Shown here piece by piece: positions 1 to 8,262 of a DNA stretch of 64,000 nt. The first letter of the stretch is position 1, and every line of letters begins with the position of its first letter. Below the pieces are notes generated by a model, which had not been told where the DNA came from, searched no databases, and saw nothing but the letters and a program-made list of their open reading frames with translations. Made by a program: the position numbers and the translations under genes. The DNA is from Phaeobacter cretensis (GTDB lineage Bacteria; Pseudomonadota; Alphaproteobacteria; Rhodobacterales; Rhodobacteraceae), in the NCBI RefSeq assembly GCF_047372505.1, contig NZ_JBKBEU010000001.1, positions 3,534,001 through 3,598,000 on the forward strand. The letters run 5' to 3'.

Positions 1-1926
1 TTGCGCAAACATCAGGCGCTCCTGCACTTCGATCAGGTTAGGCTGTTCATCGGCCAGCGGGTATTTCTCTTGCATCCCGGCCCAATAGCCCTGACGCTTT
101 CCTTTATCGTCGTAGTCAAAGAACCCCGCATTGGATTTGCGGCCCAGACGGCCCTGTTCTTCCATCCAGAAGATCAGATCATCCGCTGCACTTGCCGGGT
201 AAGCATCCCCCATCGCTGCCTTGGTGGCGCGTGCGATCTTGGCACCCAGGTCAATCGATGTCTCATCAGTGAGCTGGATCGGACCGACAGGGAAACCCAG
301 CTGGCGGGCTGCATTGTCGATCAGCGCTGGGGCGACGCCTTCAGTGATCATACGCGCGCCCTCATTCACATAAGGGATGATGCAGCGGTTGCAGTAGAAG
401 AACCGGGCATCATTGACCACGATCGGTGTCTTGCGGATCTGACGGACGTAGTCCAGCGCTTTAGCCACCGCACGGTCACCTGTTTTCTCACCCTTGATGA
501 TCTCTACCAGGAACATTTTTTCAACCGGCGAGAAGAAGTGAATGCCGATGAATTGTTCAGGGCGCACGCTGGCCTCTGCCAGATCGGTGATCGGCAGCGT
601 CGACGTGTTGGAGGCGAAGATACAGTCGTCGGGGACGATGGCCTCGACTTTCTTTGTCATCTCGGCTTTGATGTCAGGGTCTTCGAAAACCGCTTCAATG
701 ATCAGATCACACCCCTTTAGGTGGTCGAGATCTGTCGTCGCGGTGATGCATGACAGCATCGCCTCTTTTTTGTCGGCTGTGACCTTGCCGCGCTTGATCC
801 CTTTATCGAGGTAGCTTTCGGAATAGGCCTTGCCCTTGTCGGCGGCTTCCTGATCCCGGTCGATCAGAACAACTTCCATTCCGGCCTGAGCTGACACCAA
901 AGCGATCCCAGCGCCCATCATGCCCGCTCCCAGAACGCCGATCTTCTTGACGGATTGGTCTTCTATACCGGCGGGGCGTACCGCGCCTTTTTCCAGTGCT
1001 TCCTTGTTGAGGAAGAGGGAACGGATCATGGCCTCAGAAGAGGGGTTCATCAAGACATTGGTGAACCAGCGTGCTTCGATCTTCAGGGCGGTATCAAATG
1101 GTACCAGTGCGCCCTCGTAGACCGCACTCAGCAGCGCTTTGGCTGCGGGGAACGCACCAAAGGTCTTGCCGTGAACCATCGCCGCAGCCCCCAAGAATGT
1201 CATAAAACCCGCAGGGTGGTAGGGCGCGCCGCCGGGCATTTTATACCCTTTGGCATCCCAGGGCTTGATGATGTCGCTGTCCTTTGCTTCCAAAACCCAA
1301 GCGCGCGCTGCAGCCAGCGGATCCTCGACAACCTCATCCACAATGCCCGCGCCTTTGGCTTTCTTGGGATCGACCAGCTTACCTTCTAGCAGGAAGGGGG
1401 CAGCGGCCATCGCGCCCATTTTGCGCACCAGGCGGGTGGTGCCTCCTGCACCGGGGAAGATTCCAACCATGATTTCCGGGAGGCCAATCTTGGCTTTGGC
1501 ATTGTCTGCAGCAAAAATGCGGTGTGTCGAGAGCGGCAGTTCGAGACCGATACCAACAGCGGTGCCAGGCAACGCGGCTGCAATAGGTTTGCCGCCTTTG
1601 TTGGTCTTAGGATCCATGCCGGCGCGTTCAATCTTGCGCAGACCTTCGTGCATTTTCATGATGCCTTCGAACAGACCGCGCGCTGGTTCGTCACCAGCAT
1701 CTTCTTTCATTTTGGCCAGCACGTTCAGATCCATGCCTCCGGCAAAATCTTTCTTGCCAGAAGTGATGACGATACCTTTGACGGCATCGTCCTCCAAGGC
1801 GTCATCAACCAGCCCATCTAGGTCAAGCATGGCCTGGCCATTGAGAACGTTCATGGTTTTGCCAGGGCAGTCCCAAGTGATGATCGCGACGCCGTCGGCG
1901 TCTTTTGTCATTGTGAAATCAGACAT
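1..1926 (-). CDS. FadB-type enoyl-CoA hydratase / 3-hydroxyacyl-CoA dehydrogenase (3' end outside window)
   Basis: This is the multifunctional beta-oxidation enzyme that hydrates enoyl-CoA and oxidises the 3-hydroxyacyl-CoA with NAD. The protein starts MSDFTMTKDADG at 1926 and 642 codons are visible before the window edge, so the C-terminus is missing. The first ~290 residues form the crotonase domain. A Rossmann nucleotide-binding motif GVLGAGMMGAGIA follows, and the dehydrogenase catalytic-histidine region IGIHFFSPVEKM comes later. It lies 23 bp downstream of the thiolase gene on the same strand, giving the usual thiolase plus FadB pair that completes the cycle. The whole minus-strand block from 7.4 kb to here may be co-transcribed. 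The family is clear, but chain-length preference cannot be read from sequence. Confidence 0.93.
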   Translation of the reverse strand, partial: MSDFTMTKDADGVAIITWDCPGKTMNVLNGQAMLDLDGLVDDALEDDAVKGIVITSGKKDFAGGMDLNVLAKMKEDAGDEPARGLFEGIMKMHEGLRKIERAGMDPKTNKGGKPIAAALPGTAVGIGLELPLSTHRIFAADNAKAKIGLPEIMVGIFPGAGGTTRLVRKMGAMAAAPFLLEGKLVDPKKAKGAGIVDEVVEDPLAAARAWVLEAKDSDIIKPWDAKGYKMPGGAPYHPAGFMTFLGAAAMVHGKTFGAFPAAKALLSAVYEGALVPFDTALKIEARWFTNVLMNPSSEAMIRSLFLNKEALEKGAVRPAGIEDQSVKKIGVLGAGMMGAGIALVSAQAGMEVVLIDRDQEAADKGKAYSESYLDKGIKRGKVTADKKEAMLSCITATTDLDHLKGCDLIIEAVFEDPDIKAEMTKKVEAIVPDDCIFASNTSTLPITDLAEASVRPEQFIGIHFFSPVEKMFLVEIIKGEKTGDRAVAKALDYVRQIRKTPIVVNDARFFYCNRCIIPYVNEGARMITEGVAPALIDNAARQLGFPVGPIQLTDETSIDLGAKIARATKAAMGDAYPASAADDLIFWMEEQGRLGRKSNAGFFDYDDKGKRQGYWAGMQEKYPLADEQPNLIEVQERLMFAQ

Positions 1927-1949
1927 ATCTTATTCTCCTGCCGCCTGGG

Positions 1950-3161
1950 TTACACGCGTTCGATGATGGTGGCCGCGCCCATGCCGGACCCGATACACAG
2001 CGTCGCAAGACCGGTCTCACGGTCGCTGCGCTCCAGCTCGTCCAGCAAAGCGCCGAGGATCATTGCGCCGGTTGCCCCCAGTGGATGCCCCATTGCGATG
2101 GAGCCGCCGTTGACATTCACCTTGTCATGATCCACGTCAAACGCTTGTTCGAACCGCATCACAACACTTGCGAAGGCTTCGTTGACCTCAAACAGGTCGA
2201 TGTCACCGATTTCCATGCCGTTGTCGTGCAGGATCTTCTCGGTAACAGGAACGGGGCCGGTCAGCATGATGGTTGGGTCGGTGCCAATCTTGGCGGTTGC
2301 CTTGATGCGTGCACGTGGCTTCAGGCCCATAGCTTCGCCGAATTCCTTGTCGCCGATCAGAACGGCAGCAGCGCCATCCACGATCCCGGAAGAGTTGCCC
2401 GCGTGATGGATGTGGTGGATCCGCTCCAGATGCGGGTATTTCAGCATGGCGATTTTGTCAAAGCCGGGCATCTGTTCGCCCATCATCTGGAATGCAGGGT
2501 TCAGACCACCCAGTGATTGCATGTCGGTACCGGGGCGCATGTATTCATCATGGTTGAGGATCGTAAGGCCATTGATGTCACGCACAGGAACGATGCTGCC
2601 CGCAAAGCGGTTGTCGTCCCAAGCAGCCTTGGCACGACGCTGAGATTCAACGGCCATAGCATCGGCTTCATCGCGCGAGAAACCGTATTCTGTAGCGATG
2701 ATATCCGCGGAAATGCCCTGCGGCACAAAGTAGTTATCGATAGCGATTGCCGGATCAACGGCGATTGCACCACCATCCATGCCCATGGGCACACGGCTCA
2801 TGGATTCTACGCCACCCGCGATATAGGCGTGGCCAGCACGCCCGCGTACTTGGTTGGCGGCCATATTCACGGCTTCCAAGCCAGAGGCGCAGAAGCGATT
2901 GATCGACACGCCGGGGATTGATTCATCCAGGTCTGAGGCCAGAACGGCTGTTCGCGCCAGGCAGGCACCCTGTTCGCCGACTTGGGTAACGTTGCCCCAG
3001 ATCACATCTTCAACGGCGTGACCTTCCAGATTGTTACGCTCCTTGAGCGCGTTCAGTGCCACAGCGGAGAGGCGTGCGGCGGTCACTTCGTGCAGCGATC
3101 CATCCTTGCGGCCCTTGCCGCGCGGGGTGCGCACGGCATCGTAGATGTAAGCTTCGGTCAT
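1950..3161 (-). CDS. Acetyl-CoA acyltransferase (3-ketoacyl-CoA thiolase)
   Basis: This thiolase cleaves 3-ketoacyl-CoA to acetyl-CoA and a shortened acyl-CoA, the last step of beta-oxidation. At 403 residues it has the normal family length. The nucleophilic Cys is about residue 91 in NRFCASGLEAVN. The C-terminal His motif GGSIAMGHPLGATGA and the second catalytic Cys in CIGSGMGAAT are both intact. A strong Shine-Dalgarno GAGGAG lies 6 nt before the ATG. It sits directly upstream of the FadB-type gene and 10 bp downstream of the glutathione S-transferase gene, so these three are probably one transcript. It is a FadA/FadI-type degradative thiolase judging by its partner; a biosynthetic PhaA role is less likely. 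Confidence 0.93.
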   Translation of the reverse strand: MTEAYIYDAVRTPRGKGRKDGSLHEVTAARLSAVALNALKERNNLEGHAVEDVIWGNVTQVGEQGACLARTAVLASDLDESIPGVSINRFCASGLEAVNMAANQVRGRAGHAYIAGGVESMSRVPMGMDGGAIAVDPAIAIDNYFVPQGISADIIATEYGFSRDEADAMAVESQRRAKAAWDDNRFAGSIVPVRDINGLTILNHDEYMRPGTDMQSLGGLNPAFQMMGEQMPGFDKIAMLKYPHLERIHHIHHAGNSSGIVDGAAAVLIGDKEFGEAMGLKPRARIKATAKIGTDPTIMLTGPVPVTEKILHDNGMEIGDIDLFEVNEAFASVVMRFEQAFDVDHDKVNVNGGSIAMGHPLGATGAMILGALLDELERSDRETGLATLCIGSGMGAATIIERV

Positions 3162-3171
3162 ATCAGTCTCC

Positions 3172-3810
3172 TCAGGCTCGGTCCGACGGGTTGCCGGGCA
3201 TTAGATCGTAAGGGGCTTTCCAGCCCGGTTGTGCGCTCAGCTGCGAAAGCCAAGCATCAATATGGGGCCATTCGGCACGGTCAAATCCGAAGGGCTCAGG
3301 GTAATAGAGATAAGAACAGCAGGTTAGGTCCGCGTTGGTCACGCCGCCACCGACAATCCAATCACGCCCATCCAAATGTTTGTCCAAAATGGCATAGGTA
3401 GCTTTCAAGCGTCCTTGCAGGAACGCGATTACCTCGGCAGGGCGATTGCCAGCTGGCATGAAGTTCATCAGAAACCGACACAACCCAGCATTGGAGGAGA
3501 GTTTGTGATTATCCCAAAGTTGCCACCGCAAGATTTCTCGCTTTTCCTCAGGTGTTTTGCCACCGAACTTGCCATAGGTCTCCGACAGGTATTGCTGGAT
3601 GACCCCGGATTGGCTGAGTGTTAGATCGCCATCTACAAGAACCGGGCATTCTCCCATCTCGTTGACGTCGCTGCGAAAGGTATCGCCGCGCGTGCTGCCA
3701 CTGAAAAAATCTACAAAAACGGGAGCCCACTCAATCCCTGCCATCTCTAGCGCCAGTGCCGATTTGTAAGAATGGCCGCTTTCTCCGAAGCAGTATAGTT
3801 TTATGCTCAT
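3172..3810 (-). CDS. Glutathione S-transferase family protein
   Basis: This 212-residue protein has the two-domain GST layout: an N-terminal thioredoxin-like fold starting MSIKLYCFGESGHSYK, with a substrate-binding Pro in the region ECPVLVDGDLTLSQSGVI, and a helical C-terminal domain. The ESxAI-type glutathione site reads QSGVIQQYL. The first gene of a tight set with thiolase and fadB, it is preceded by a 277-bp gap that probably holds their promoter. A GST in a beta-oxidation operon may detoxify reactive enals or epoxides, but that is inference. The start is supported by GGAGAAC about 6 nt upstream. Substrate unknown. Confidence 0.85.
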   Translation of the reverse strand: MSIKLYCFGESGHSYKSALALEMAGIEWAPVFVDFFSGSTRGDTFRSDVNEMGECPVLVDGDLTLSQSGVIQQYLSETYGKFGGKTPEEKREILRWQLWDNHKLSSNAGLCRFLMNFMPAGNRPAEVIAFLQGRLKATYAILDKHLDGRDWIVGGGVTNADLTCCSYLYYPEPFGFDRAEWPHIDAWLSQLSAQPGWKAPYDLMPGNPSDRA

Positions 3811-4087
3811 ATATGTTCTCCGGCTGTCGTTTCAGTGGGGGTTCACACGCCCACACCTCCGTGGAGTATTTGTGGAAAGATGACGGAGCGTTCACCCCGA
3901 ATTAAGGTTGATGGCGAGAAAATGACGCTGCGGTACAGGTTGGAGAGCCGATGGCCGCGAAAGGTGACGGCGCGTCCGCCCATTAGGCGAACAGCTCGGG
4001 AGCAGGCGTGTCCCATCCTGTCATCTCTTCCCAAACACTCCCGCCGGAGGCGCTCCTGGTCCGCTGCCCTATATGACGCTGTCAATG
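3811..4087. other. 277-bp intergenic region, probable promoter for GST–thiolase–fadB
   Basis: No credible gene lies here. An open frame continues through it on the minus strand (3843–4223), but it runs antiframe into the acyl-CoA dehydrogenase gene and has low-complexity Arg/Cys/His composition. A GC-rich hairpin-like stretch near 4035–4060 (GCCGGAGGCGC) follows the acyl-CoA dehydrogenase stop on its own strand but lacks a T-run, so I do not call a terminator. The gap is much longer than the other spacings in this block, which suggests a separate promoter for the downstream genes. No -35/-10 pair is convincing. Confidence 0.4.
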
Positions 4088-5239
4088 TCACAGGAACCTC
4101 GCAATCAGTTCCTTCATGATTTCGTTGGTACCGCCGTAGATGCGCTGAACGCGGGCATCGGCCCACATCTCGGCCACGGCATATTCCTGCATGAAGCCAT
4201 AACCACCATGTAGCTGAACACATTCATCGAGCACTTCGCCCTGCGTGTCGGTGATCCAGTATTTGGCCATGGCGGCCTTTTCTACGGACAGTTGGCCAGC
4301 AAGATGTTCGACCATACACTCGTCTAGAAACGCGCGCGCTACCTTGGTTTTTGTCTTACATTCTACCAGTTTGAACCGTGTGTTCTGGAACTGGGTGAGG
4401 GGGCCACCAAAGGCCTCGCGCTCTTTGCAATAGGCGATGGTGCGTTCTACCGCGCCTTCCATAGCTCCAACAGCGCCGCAGGCAATGATCAACCGTTCCT
4501 GAGGAAGCTGCTGCATCATCTGGTAGAAGCCCTGACCTTCGTCTCCGCCCAGGATGTTCTCCGGGGCTATTTCCACATTGTCGAAAAACAATTCAGACGT
4601 GTCAGCCGCGTGTAGGCCGACCTTGTCCAGGTTGCGGCCACGGCTGAAGCCGTCGGCATCATCGGTTTCCACTGCCACCAGTGAGATGCCCTTTGATCCC
4701 AAGGAGGGATCAGTCTTAGCAGCGACCAAGATCAAATTCGCATGCTGGCCGTTGGTGATGAAGGTTTTTTGACCACTCAGCCGGTAGGCATTGCCGTCTT
4801 TTATTGCTTTGGTTTTGATGCGTTGTACGTCAGAGCCGGTGGAGGGTTCGGTCATAGCCAGGGCACCGACCATCTCGCCTGTGATCATCTTGGGCAGCCA
4901 GCGCTGCTTTTGTTCTTCGGTCCCGTAGGCCAGCACGTAATGCGCGACGATACCAGAATGGATACCCTGGCCCCAGCTGGCCAGATTGGCACGGCTGCCC
5001 TCGATCAGGATTGCGGCTTCATGACCGAAATCACCGCCGACGCCACCATATTGTTCCGGCACGGATGGGCACAGCAAACCGAGCGCGCCAGCCTCGTTCC
5101 AAGTGGAGCGATCCATCATGCCTTGCTTGCGCCAGGTCTCGAATTTGGGAGCCCATTCGCGAGTGATAAACTGTGCGGTCATGTCAGCCAGCATCTGGTG
5201 TTCGTCGGTCATCCAGCTGGATTTGTGCTCTGGGCTCAT
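4088..5239 (-). CDS. Acyl-CoA dehydrogenase, LCAD/isovaleryl-type subgroup
   Basis: This FAD enzyme makes the first alpha,beta-dehydrogenation of an acyl-CoA. The 383-residue protein shows the acyl-CoA dehydrogenase signatures ALAMTEPSTGSDVQ and QLHGGYGFMQEYAV. The C-terminal segment is IYGGTNEIMKELIARFL. At the position where medium-chain enzymes carry their catalytic Glu (YEGT) this protein has YGGT. The long-chain and isovaleryl-CoA dehydrogenases also have Gly there and use a Glu from another helix, so this is not a dead enzyme but a subgroup marker. It lies 65 bp downstream of the small RHH-like gene and next to beta-oxidation genes. Substrate chain length is not determined. Confidence 0.9.
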   Translation of the reverse strand: MSPEHKSSWMTDEHQMLADMTAQFITREWAPKFETWRKQGMMDRSTWNEAGALGLLCPSVPEQYGGVGGDFGHEAAILIEGSRANLASWGQGIHSGIVAHYVLAYGTEEQKQRWLPKMITGEMVGALAMTEPSTGSDVQRIKTKAIKDGNAYRLSGQKTFITNGQHANLILVAAKTDPSLGSKGISLVAVETDDADGFSRGRNLDKVGLHAADTSELFFDNVEIAPENILGGDEGQGFYQMMQQLPQERLIIACGAVGAMEGAVERTIAYCKEREAFGGPLTQFQNTRFKLVECKTKTKVARAFLDECMVEHLAGQLSVEKAAMAKYWITDTQGEVLDECVQLHGGYGFMQEYAVAEMWADARVQRIYGGTNEIMKELIARFL

Positions 5240-5304
5240 GGAAATTCCCTTGGTGTTAAAACGTGCCTTAAGGCATCTGTTGTCTAGTGGTCGTGAGATG
5301 CGAC

Positions 5305-5517
5305 CTATCGTTTACGATCCTCAAGCTCGGCGTTGAACAGCCGCAACCGGTGGGTCAGGTTCTCGTTGTCGGTAACGCTGTCGAAATTCTCAAACAGGAA
5401 AGACAACGCCTCACCTTCGTCGAGCCCCGCTTCCTGAGAAAATCGGCGCAACCGGCGATAGCCGTCTTCGGTCATAGCGACCGGAAGGCGACGCGTGAGG
5501 CGAAAGCGTTTGGGCAT
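5305..5517 (-). CDS. Small ribbon-helix-helix-like protein, function unknown
   Basis: This 70-residue basic protein has an excellent Shine-Dalgarno (GGAGGAG about 7 nt before the ATG), so it is very likely translated. Its N-terminal half, RLTRRLPVAMTEDGYRRLRR then FSQEAGLDEGEALSFLFENF, has the pattern of a short strand followed by two helices as in ribbon-helix-helix DNA-binding proteins. The C-terminal 20 residues are charged and look helical. It sits between two acyl-CoA dehydrogenase genes on the same strand, so it may be a local regulator of acyl-CoA metabolism. The fold is my inference from the pattern; I do not recognise a named family. Confidence 0.65.
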   Translation of the reverse strand: MPKRFRLTRRLPVAMTEDGYRRLRRFSQEAGLDEGEALSFLFENFDSVTDNENLTHRLRLFNAELEDRKR

Positions 5518-5624
5518 TGTCTCTCCTCCGATTTGGGTGCCCTGGAAGCTTGCACCAGGACCGCCCGTTTTTTTCGTGCCAATCCTGTCCGAAAATTCCG
5601 ACAGGACACCCCGCGGGCCGGTGC

Positions 5625-7406
5625 TTAGAACTGATCCGCAGTCAGGGCCATCACCGTGTCGCCGCCAGTCTGAATGCGGCTGAGGTGCAGAGCGGTCGCG
5701 GGCAGGCGACGTGCCATGTAATAGCGTCCGGTTGCGATTTTTGTCTCGTAGAACGCGGCGTCAGAAGACCCAGCGTCAAGTTCAGTCTGTGCTGCTTTGG
5801 CCATCTCTGCCCACATCAATCCAAGGCAGACGTGACCGAACATGTGCATGAAGTCATAAGACCCCGACAGCGCATTGTTTGGATTGGTCATGCCGTTTTG
5901 CATGAAGTACATGCCTGCCGCCTGCAGATCTTTTGAAGCGGCTTTCAAAGGATCGATGAATTCCTTGCTGTAAGACTCAGATAAATCGGCGTTTTCCTTA
6001 CAGAAGTTCTTAATCATCTCAAAGAAGGCCATGACATGTTTGCCGCCGTCCTGCGCCAGTTTTCGGCCAACGAGGTCAAGCGCTTGGACGCCATTCGCAC
6101 CCTCATAGATCATCGCGATACGTGCATCACGGGTGTACTGCGACATGCCCCACTCTTCGATGTAACCGTGGCCGCCGTAGATTTGCTGGGCCTGAACGGT
6201 CATGTCGTAACCCTGATCGGTAAGGAAGCCTTTGATCACCGGGGTCAGCAGCGAGATCAGCCCGTCGGCGTCTTTGTCCTCGGCGCGATGCGCCTGATCG
6301 ATCATCTTCGCGCCCCACAGGATAAAGGCCCGTGCCCCTTCGGCGAAGCTCTTCTGATCCATAAGGTTGCGTCGGATGTCGGGATGTACAATCAGCGGAT
6401 CGGCGGGCCCTTCTGGGTTTTTAGCGCCGGTTACATCGCGGCCCTGAAGGCGGTCCTTGGCGTAGTCCAGCGCGTTCTGGTATGCGGCGTCGGCCTGTGC
6501 CAGACCTTGCATACCAACGCCCAGACGGGCCTCGTTCATCATGGTGAACATGGCGCGCATGCCCTTGTGCTCGGTGCCGAGAAGGTAACCGGTTGCACTG
6601 TCGTAGTTCATCACACAGGTCGAATTGCCGTGGATGCCCATCTTTTCTTCGATTTTGCCAACTGAAACGCCATTGCGTTCACCCAGTGAGCCGTCTTCGT
6701 TCACGAGAAACTTGGGCACGATAAAGAGCGAGACACCTTTGATACCATCGGGACCACCAGGGATTTTAGCCAGCACTAGATGGATGACATTATCGGCCAT
6801 GTCGTGATCGCCCGACGAGATGAATATTTTCTGGCCGGTGATCTTGTAGCTGCCATCATCCTGCGGCTCCGCCTTCGTCCGCATCATGCCCAGATCGGTG
6901 CCGCAATGAGGCTCGGTCAGGTTCATGGTTCCGGTCCATTCGCAGGACACCATATTGGGGAGGTAGGTGTCTTTCTGTGCGTCGGTGCCATGTGCCAGGA
7001 TCGCAGAGGCGGCACCATGAGTAAGACCCTGATACATGGTGAAGGCTTGGTTCGCAGCCGAGAACATCTCGCCCACTGCAGTGCCCATAACATAGGGCAT
7101 GTTCTGACCGCCGTACTCTTCCGGCATGTCCAGACCAGTCCAACCGCCTTCTTTGACTTGTTCAAACGCAGCCTTGAAACCGGTCGGAGTATAGACCACG
7201 CCGTTTTCGAGGCGGCAGCCCTCAGTGTCGCCGACGGTGTTCAGAGGGTGCAGAACTTCGCTCGAGATCTTGCCAGCCTCTTCCAGCACGGCATTGGTAA
7301 AGTCGACATCCAGCTCGTTGTAGCCTGGAATGGCGGTTTCAGAGATCTTGAGAACATTGTGCAAGATGAACTGAGTGTCTTTGATCGGGGCGGTATAACT
7401 GGGCAT
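5625..7406 (-). CDS. Large acyl-CoA dehydrogenase with C-terminal extension (FadE/DmdC-like)
   Basis: This 593-residue acyl-CoA dehydrogenase is about 200 residues longer than the classical enzymes and carries the extended N-terminal segment and extra C-terminal domain of the FadE/DmdC type. The FAD/substrate motif TMNLTEPHCGTDLG and the catalytic Glu in MIYEGANGVQALDL are present. In Roseobacters, DmdC proteins of this size oxidise 3-methylmercaptopropionyl-CoA during DMSP demethylation, and others of the same architecture act on fatty acyl-CoA. The neighbourhood (thiolase, fadB) favours fatty-acid degradation, but a DmdC paralogue is possible. It lies 82 bp downstream of a MerR regulator that probably controls it. 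Confidence 0.88.
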   Translation of the reverse strand: MPSYTAPIKDTQFILHNVLKISETAIPGYNELDVDFTNAVLEEAGKISSEVLHPLNTVGDTEGCRLENGVVYTPTGFKAAFEQVKEGGWTGLDMPEEYGGQNMPYVMGTAVGEMFSAANQAFTMYQGLTHGAASAILAHGTDAQKDTYLPNMVSCEWTGTMNLTEPHCGTDLGMMRTKAEPQDDGSYKITGQKIFISSGDHDMADNVIHLVLAKIPGGPDGIKGVSLFIVPKFLVNEDGSLGERNGVSVGKIEEKMGIHGNSTCVMNYDSATGYLLGTEHKGMRAMFTMMNEARLGVGMQGLAQADAAYQNALDYAKDRLQGRDVTGAKNPEGPADPLIVHPDIRRNLMDQKSFAEGARAFILWGAKMIDQAHRAEDKDADGLISLLTPVIKGFLTDQGYDMTVQAQQIYGGHGYIEEWGMSQYTRDARIAMIYEGANGVQALDLVGRKLAQDGGKHVMAFFEMIKNFCKENADLSESYSKEFIDPLKAASKDLQAAGMYFMQNGMTNPNNALSGSYDFMHMFGHVCLGLMWAEMAKAAQTELDAGSSDAAFYETKIATGRYYMARRLPATALHLSRIQTGGDTVMALTADQF

Positions 7407-7488
7407 CGCGGTCCTCGCTGTGGTTCTGCGGTGTCTGTCTGGATCGCCGATCCCGCATCGGGGACAGGCACATAATGAAAGTCGCGGT

Positions 7489-7893
7489 CTATTCCGCGGC
7501 TTCTTGTTTGGCGCTCATCGAAGCGATCACGCGGTCGCCCCAACGCAGTTGCTCTTTCAAATCATCGATTGCCTCGTTCAGCTCATCGCGCTGGCGTTCC
7601 ATATCGGCGAGACGTTCGCAGGCGATGTCATAGGTGCGGGTCAGCTGCGTTAGCTGCTGGTCACCCATATGATAGAGGTTCAGGAGTTGCCGAATTTCCT
7701 CAAGGCTGAAGCCAAACCGCTTGCCGCGTAGGATCAGTTTGAGCCGCGCCTGATCGCGTTTTGTGAAGAGGCGTTTCTGACCCTCGCGGATCGGAAACAG
7801 CAACTCTTTGGCTTCGTAAAACCGTAGTGTGCGCGGCGTAACGCCGAACTCATCGCACATCTGGCGGATTGTCTTGGTTTCATCGGTCATCAT
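7489..7893 (-). CDS. MerR-family transcriptional regulator
   Basis: The 134-residue protein begins with the MerR helix-turn-helix: IRQMCDEFGVTPRTLRFYEAK, then the wing KRLFTKRDQARLKLILRGKRFGFSLEEIRQLL. A long C-terminal coiled coil (about residues 80–125) would form the dimer. There is no metal-binding Cys cluster, so it is not a heavy-metal sensor. It heads the acyl-CoA dehydrogenase/thiolase/fadB block, which is the arrangement known for LiuR-type regulators of branched-chain and fatty acyl-CoA catabolism. The 369-bp upstream region has a striking TGACGT array that could be its own operator. Assignment to LiuR is inference. Confidence 0.88.
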   Translation of the reverse strand: MMTDETKTIRQMCDEFGVTPRTLRFYEAKELLFPIREGQKRLFTKRDQARLKLILRGKRFGFSLEEIRQLLNLYHMGDQQLTQLTRTYDIACERLADMERQRDELNEAIDDLKEQLRWGDRVIASMSAKQEAAE

Positions 7894-7960
7894 CGTAACT
7901 CATAACTGAAAGGTTGTGAGGCTATGTTGAGCAGCTTGCCAAACGTTTACAACAATAAGT

Positions 7961-8026
7961 TGACGTTGACGTAAGTCGAACGCTGCGTCACTTTCTTAGG
8001 TGACGTAGGATCCGGTTAAATGACGT
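7961..8026. promoter_or_regulatory. Array of four TGACGT elements upstream of the MerR gene
   Basis: TGACGT occurs at 7961, 7967, 8001 and 8021, so three copies are spaced at multiples of 20 bp (about two helical turns). The last copy forms a perfect palindrome GACGT-A-ACGTC (8022–8032). A further near copy, TGACGC, is on the minus strand at 7985–7990. The array lies 68–133 bp before the MerR start at 7893 in an AT-rich gap with no supported gene. It looks like a multi-site operator for one of the two MerR proteins. A second palindrome, TCCGG-N5-CCGGA, is at 8124–8138 in the same gap. Apart from these and a hairpin near 8200, I see nothing in 7894–8262. Confidence 0.5.
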
Positions 8027-8180
8027 AACGTCGCTTAAACCTTGATATTGATATATGACCCATAAAATTGGGTTTCCATCGGATTTCCTAGATAATAAAG
8101 CCGGAATTTTTGCCTGAAATATGTCCGGTTTGTCCGGAGAGGGTCCTTGCTTAGCGATCGTGAAACCACCGAACACCCCC

Positions 8181-8214
8181 AAAAACGATAAATGCTCCAC
8201 CGGTCTGGCGGAGC
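8181..8214 (-). terminator. Probable weak terminator after second MerR gene
   Basis: Read on the minus strand, an 8-bp stem (GCTCCGCC/GGTGGAGC with one G–T pair) closes a 5-nt loop at 8194–8214. A run of five T follows about 8 nt after the stem. It lies 49 bp past the stop of the MerR gene at 8263. The distance from stem to T-run makes it weaker than a textbook intrinsic terminator. Confidence 0.4.
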
Positions 8215-8262
8215 GCTTAAGTTTTCAAAACCATCTGAAATCTGCTCATTTGCGGGGCGTCG

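Noticed and set aside
1..720. Plus-strand open frame of 239 codons
   Set aside because: It is antisense to the clear FadB-type gene and has no family features.
3843..4223. Minus-strand frame spanning the gap after the LCAD-type gene
   Set aside because: It overlaps the acyl-CoA dehydrogenase 3' end in another frame and has Arg/Cys/His-rich shadow composition.
4088..5239. Inactive acyl-CoA dehydrogenase because YEGT is YGGT
   Set aside because: Long-chain and isovaleryl-CoA dehydrogenases have the same change and use a relocated catalytic Glu.
7988..8200. 70-codon minus-strand frame in the MerR gap
   Set aside because: It covers the TGACGT array and the hairpin near 8200, has no ribosome site I trust and no recognisable features.
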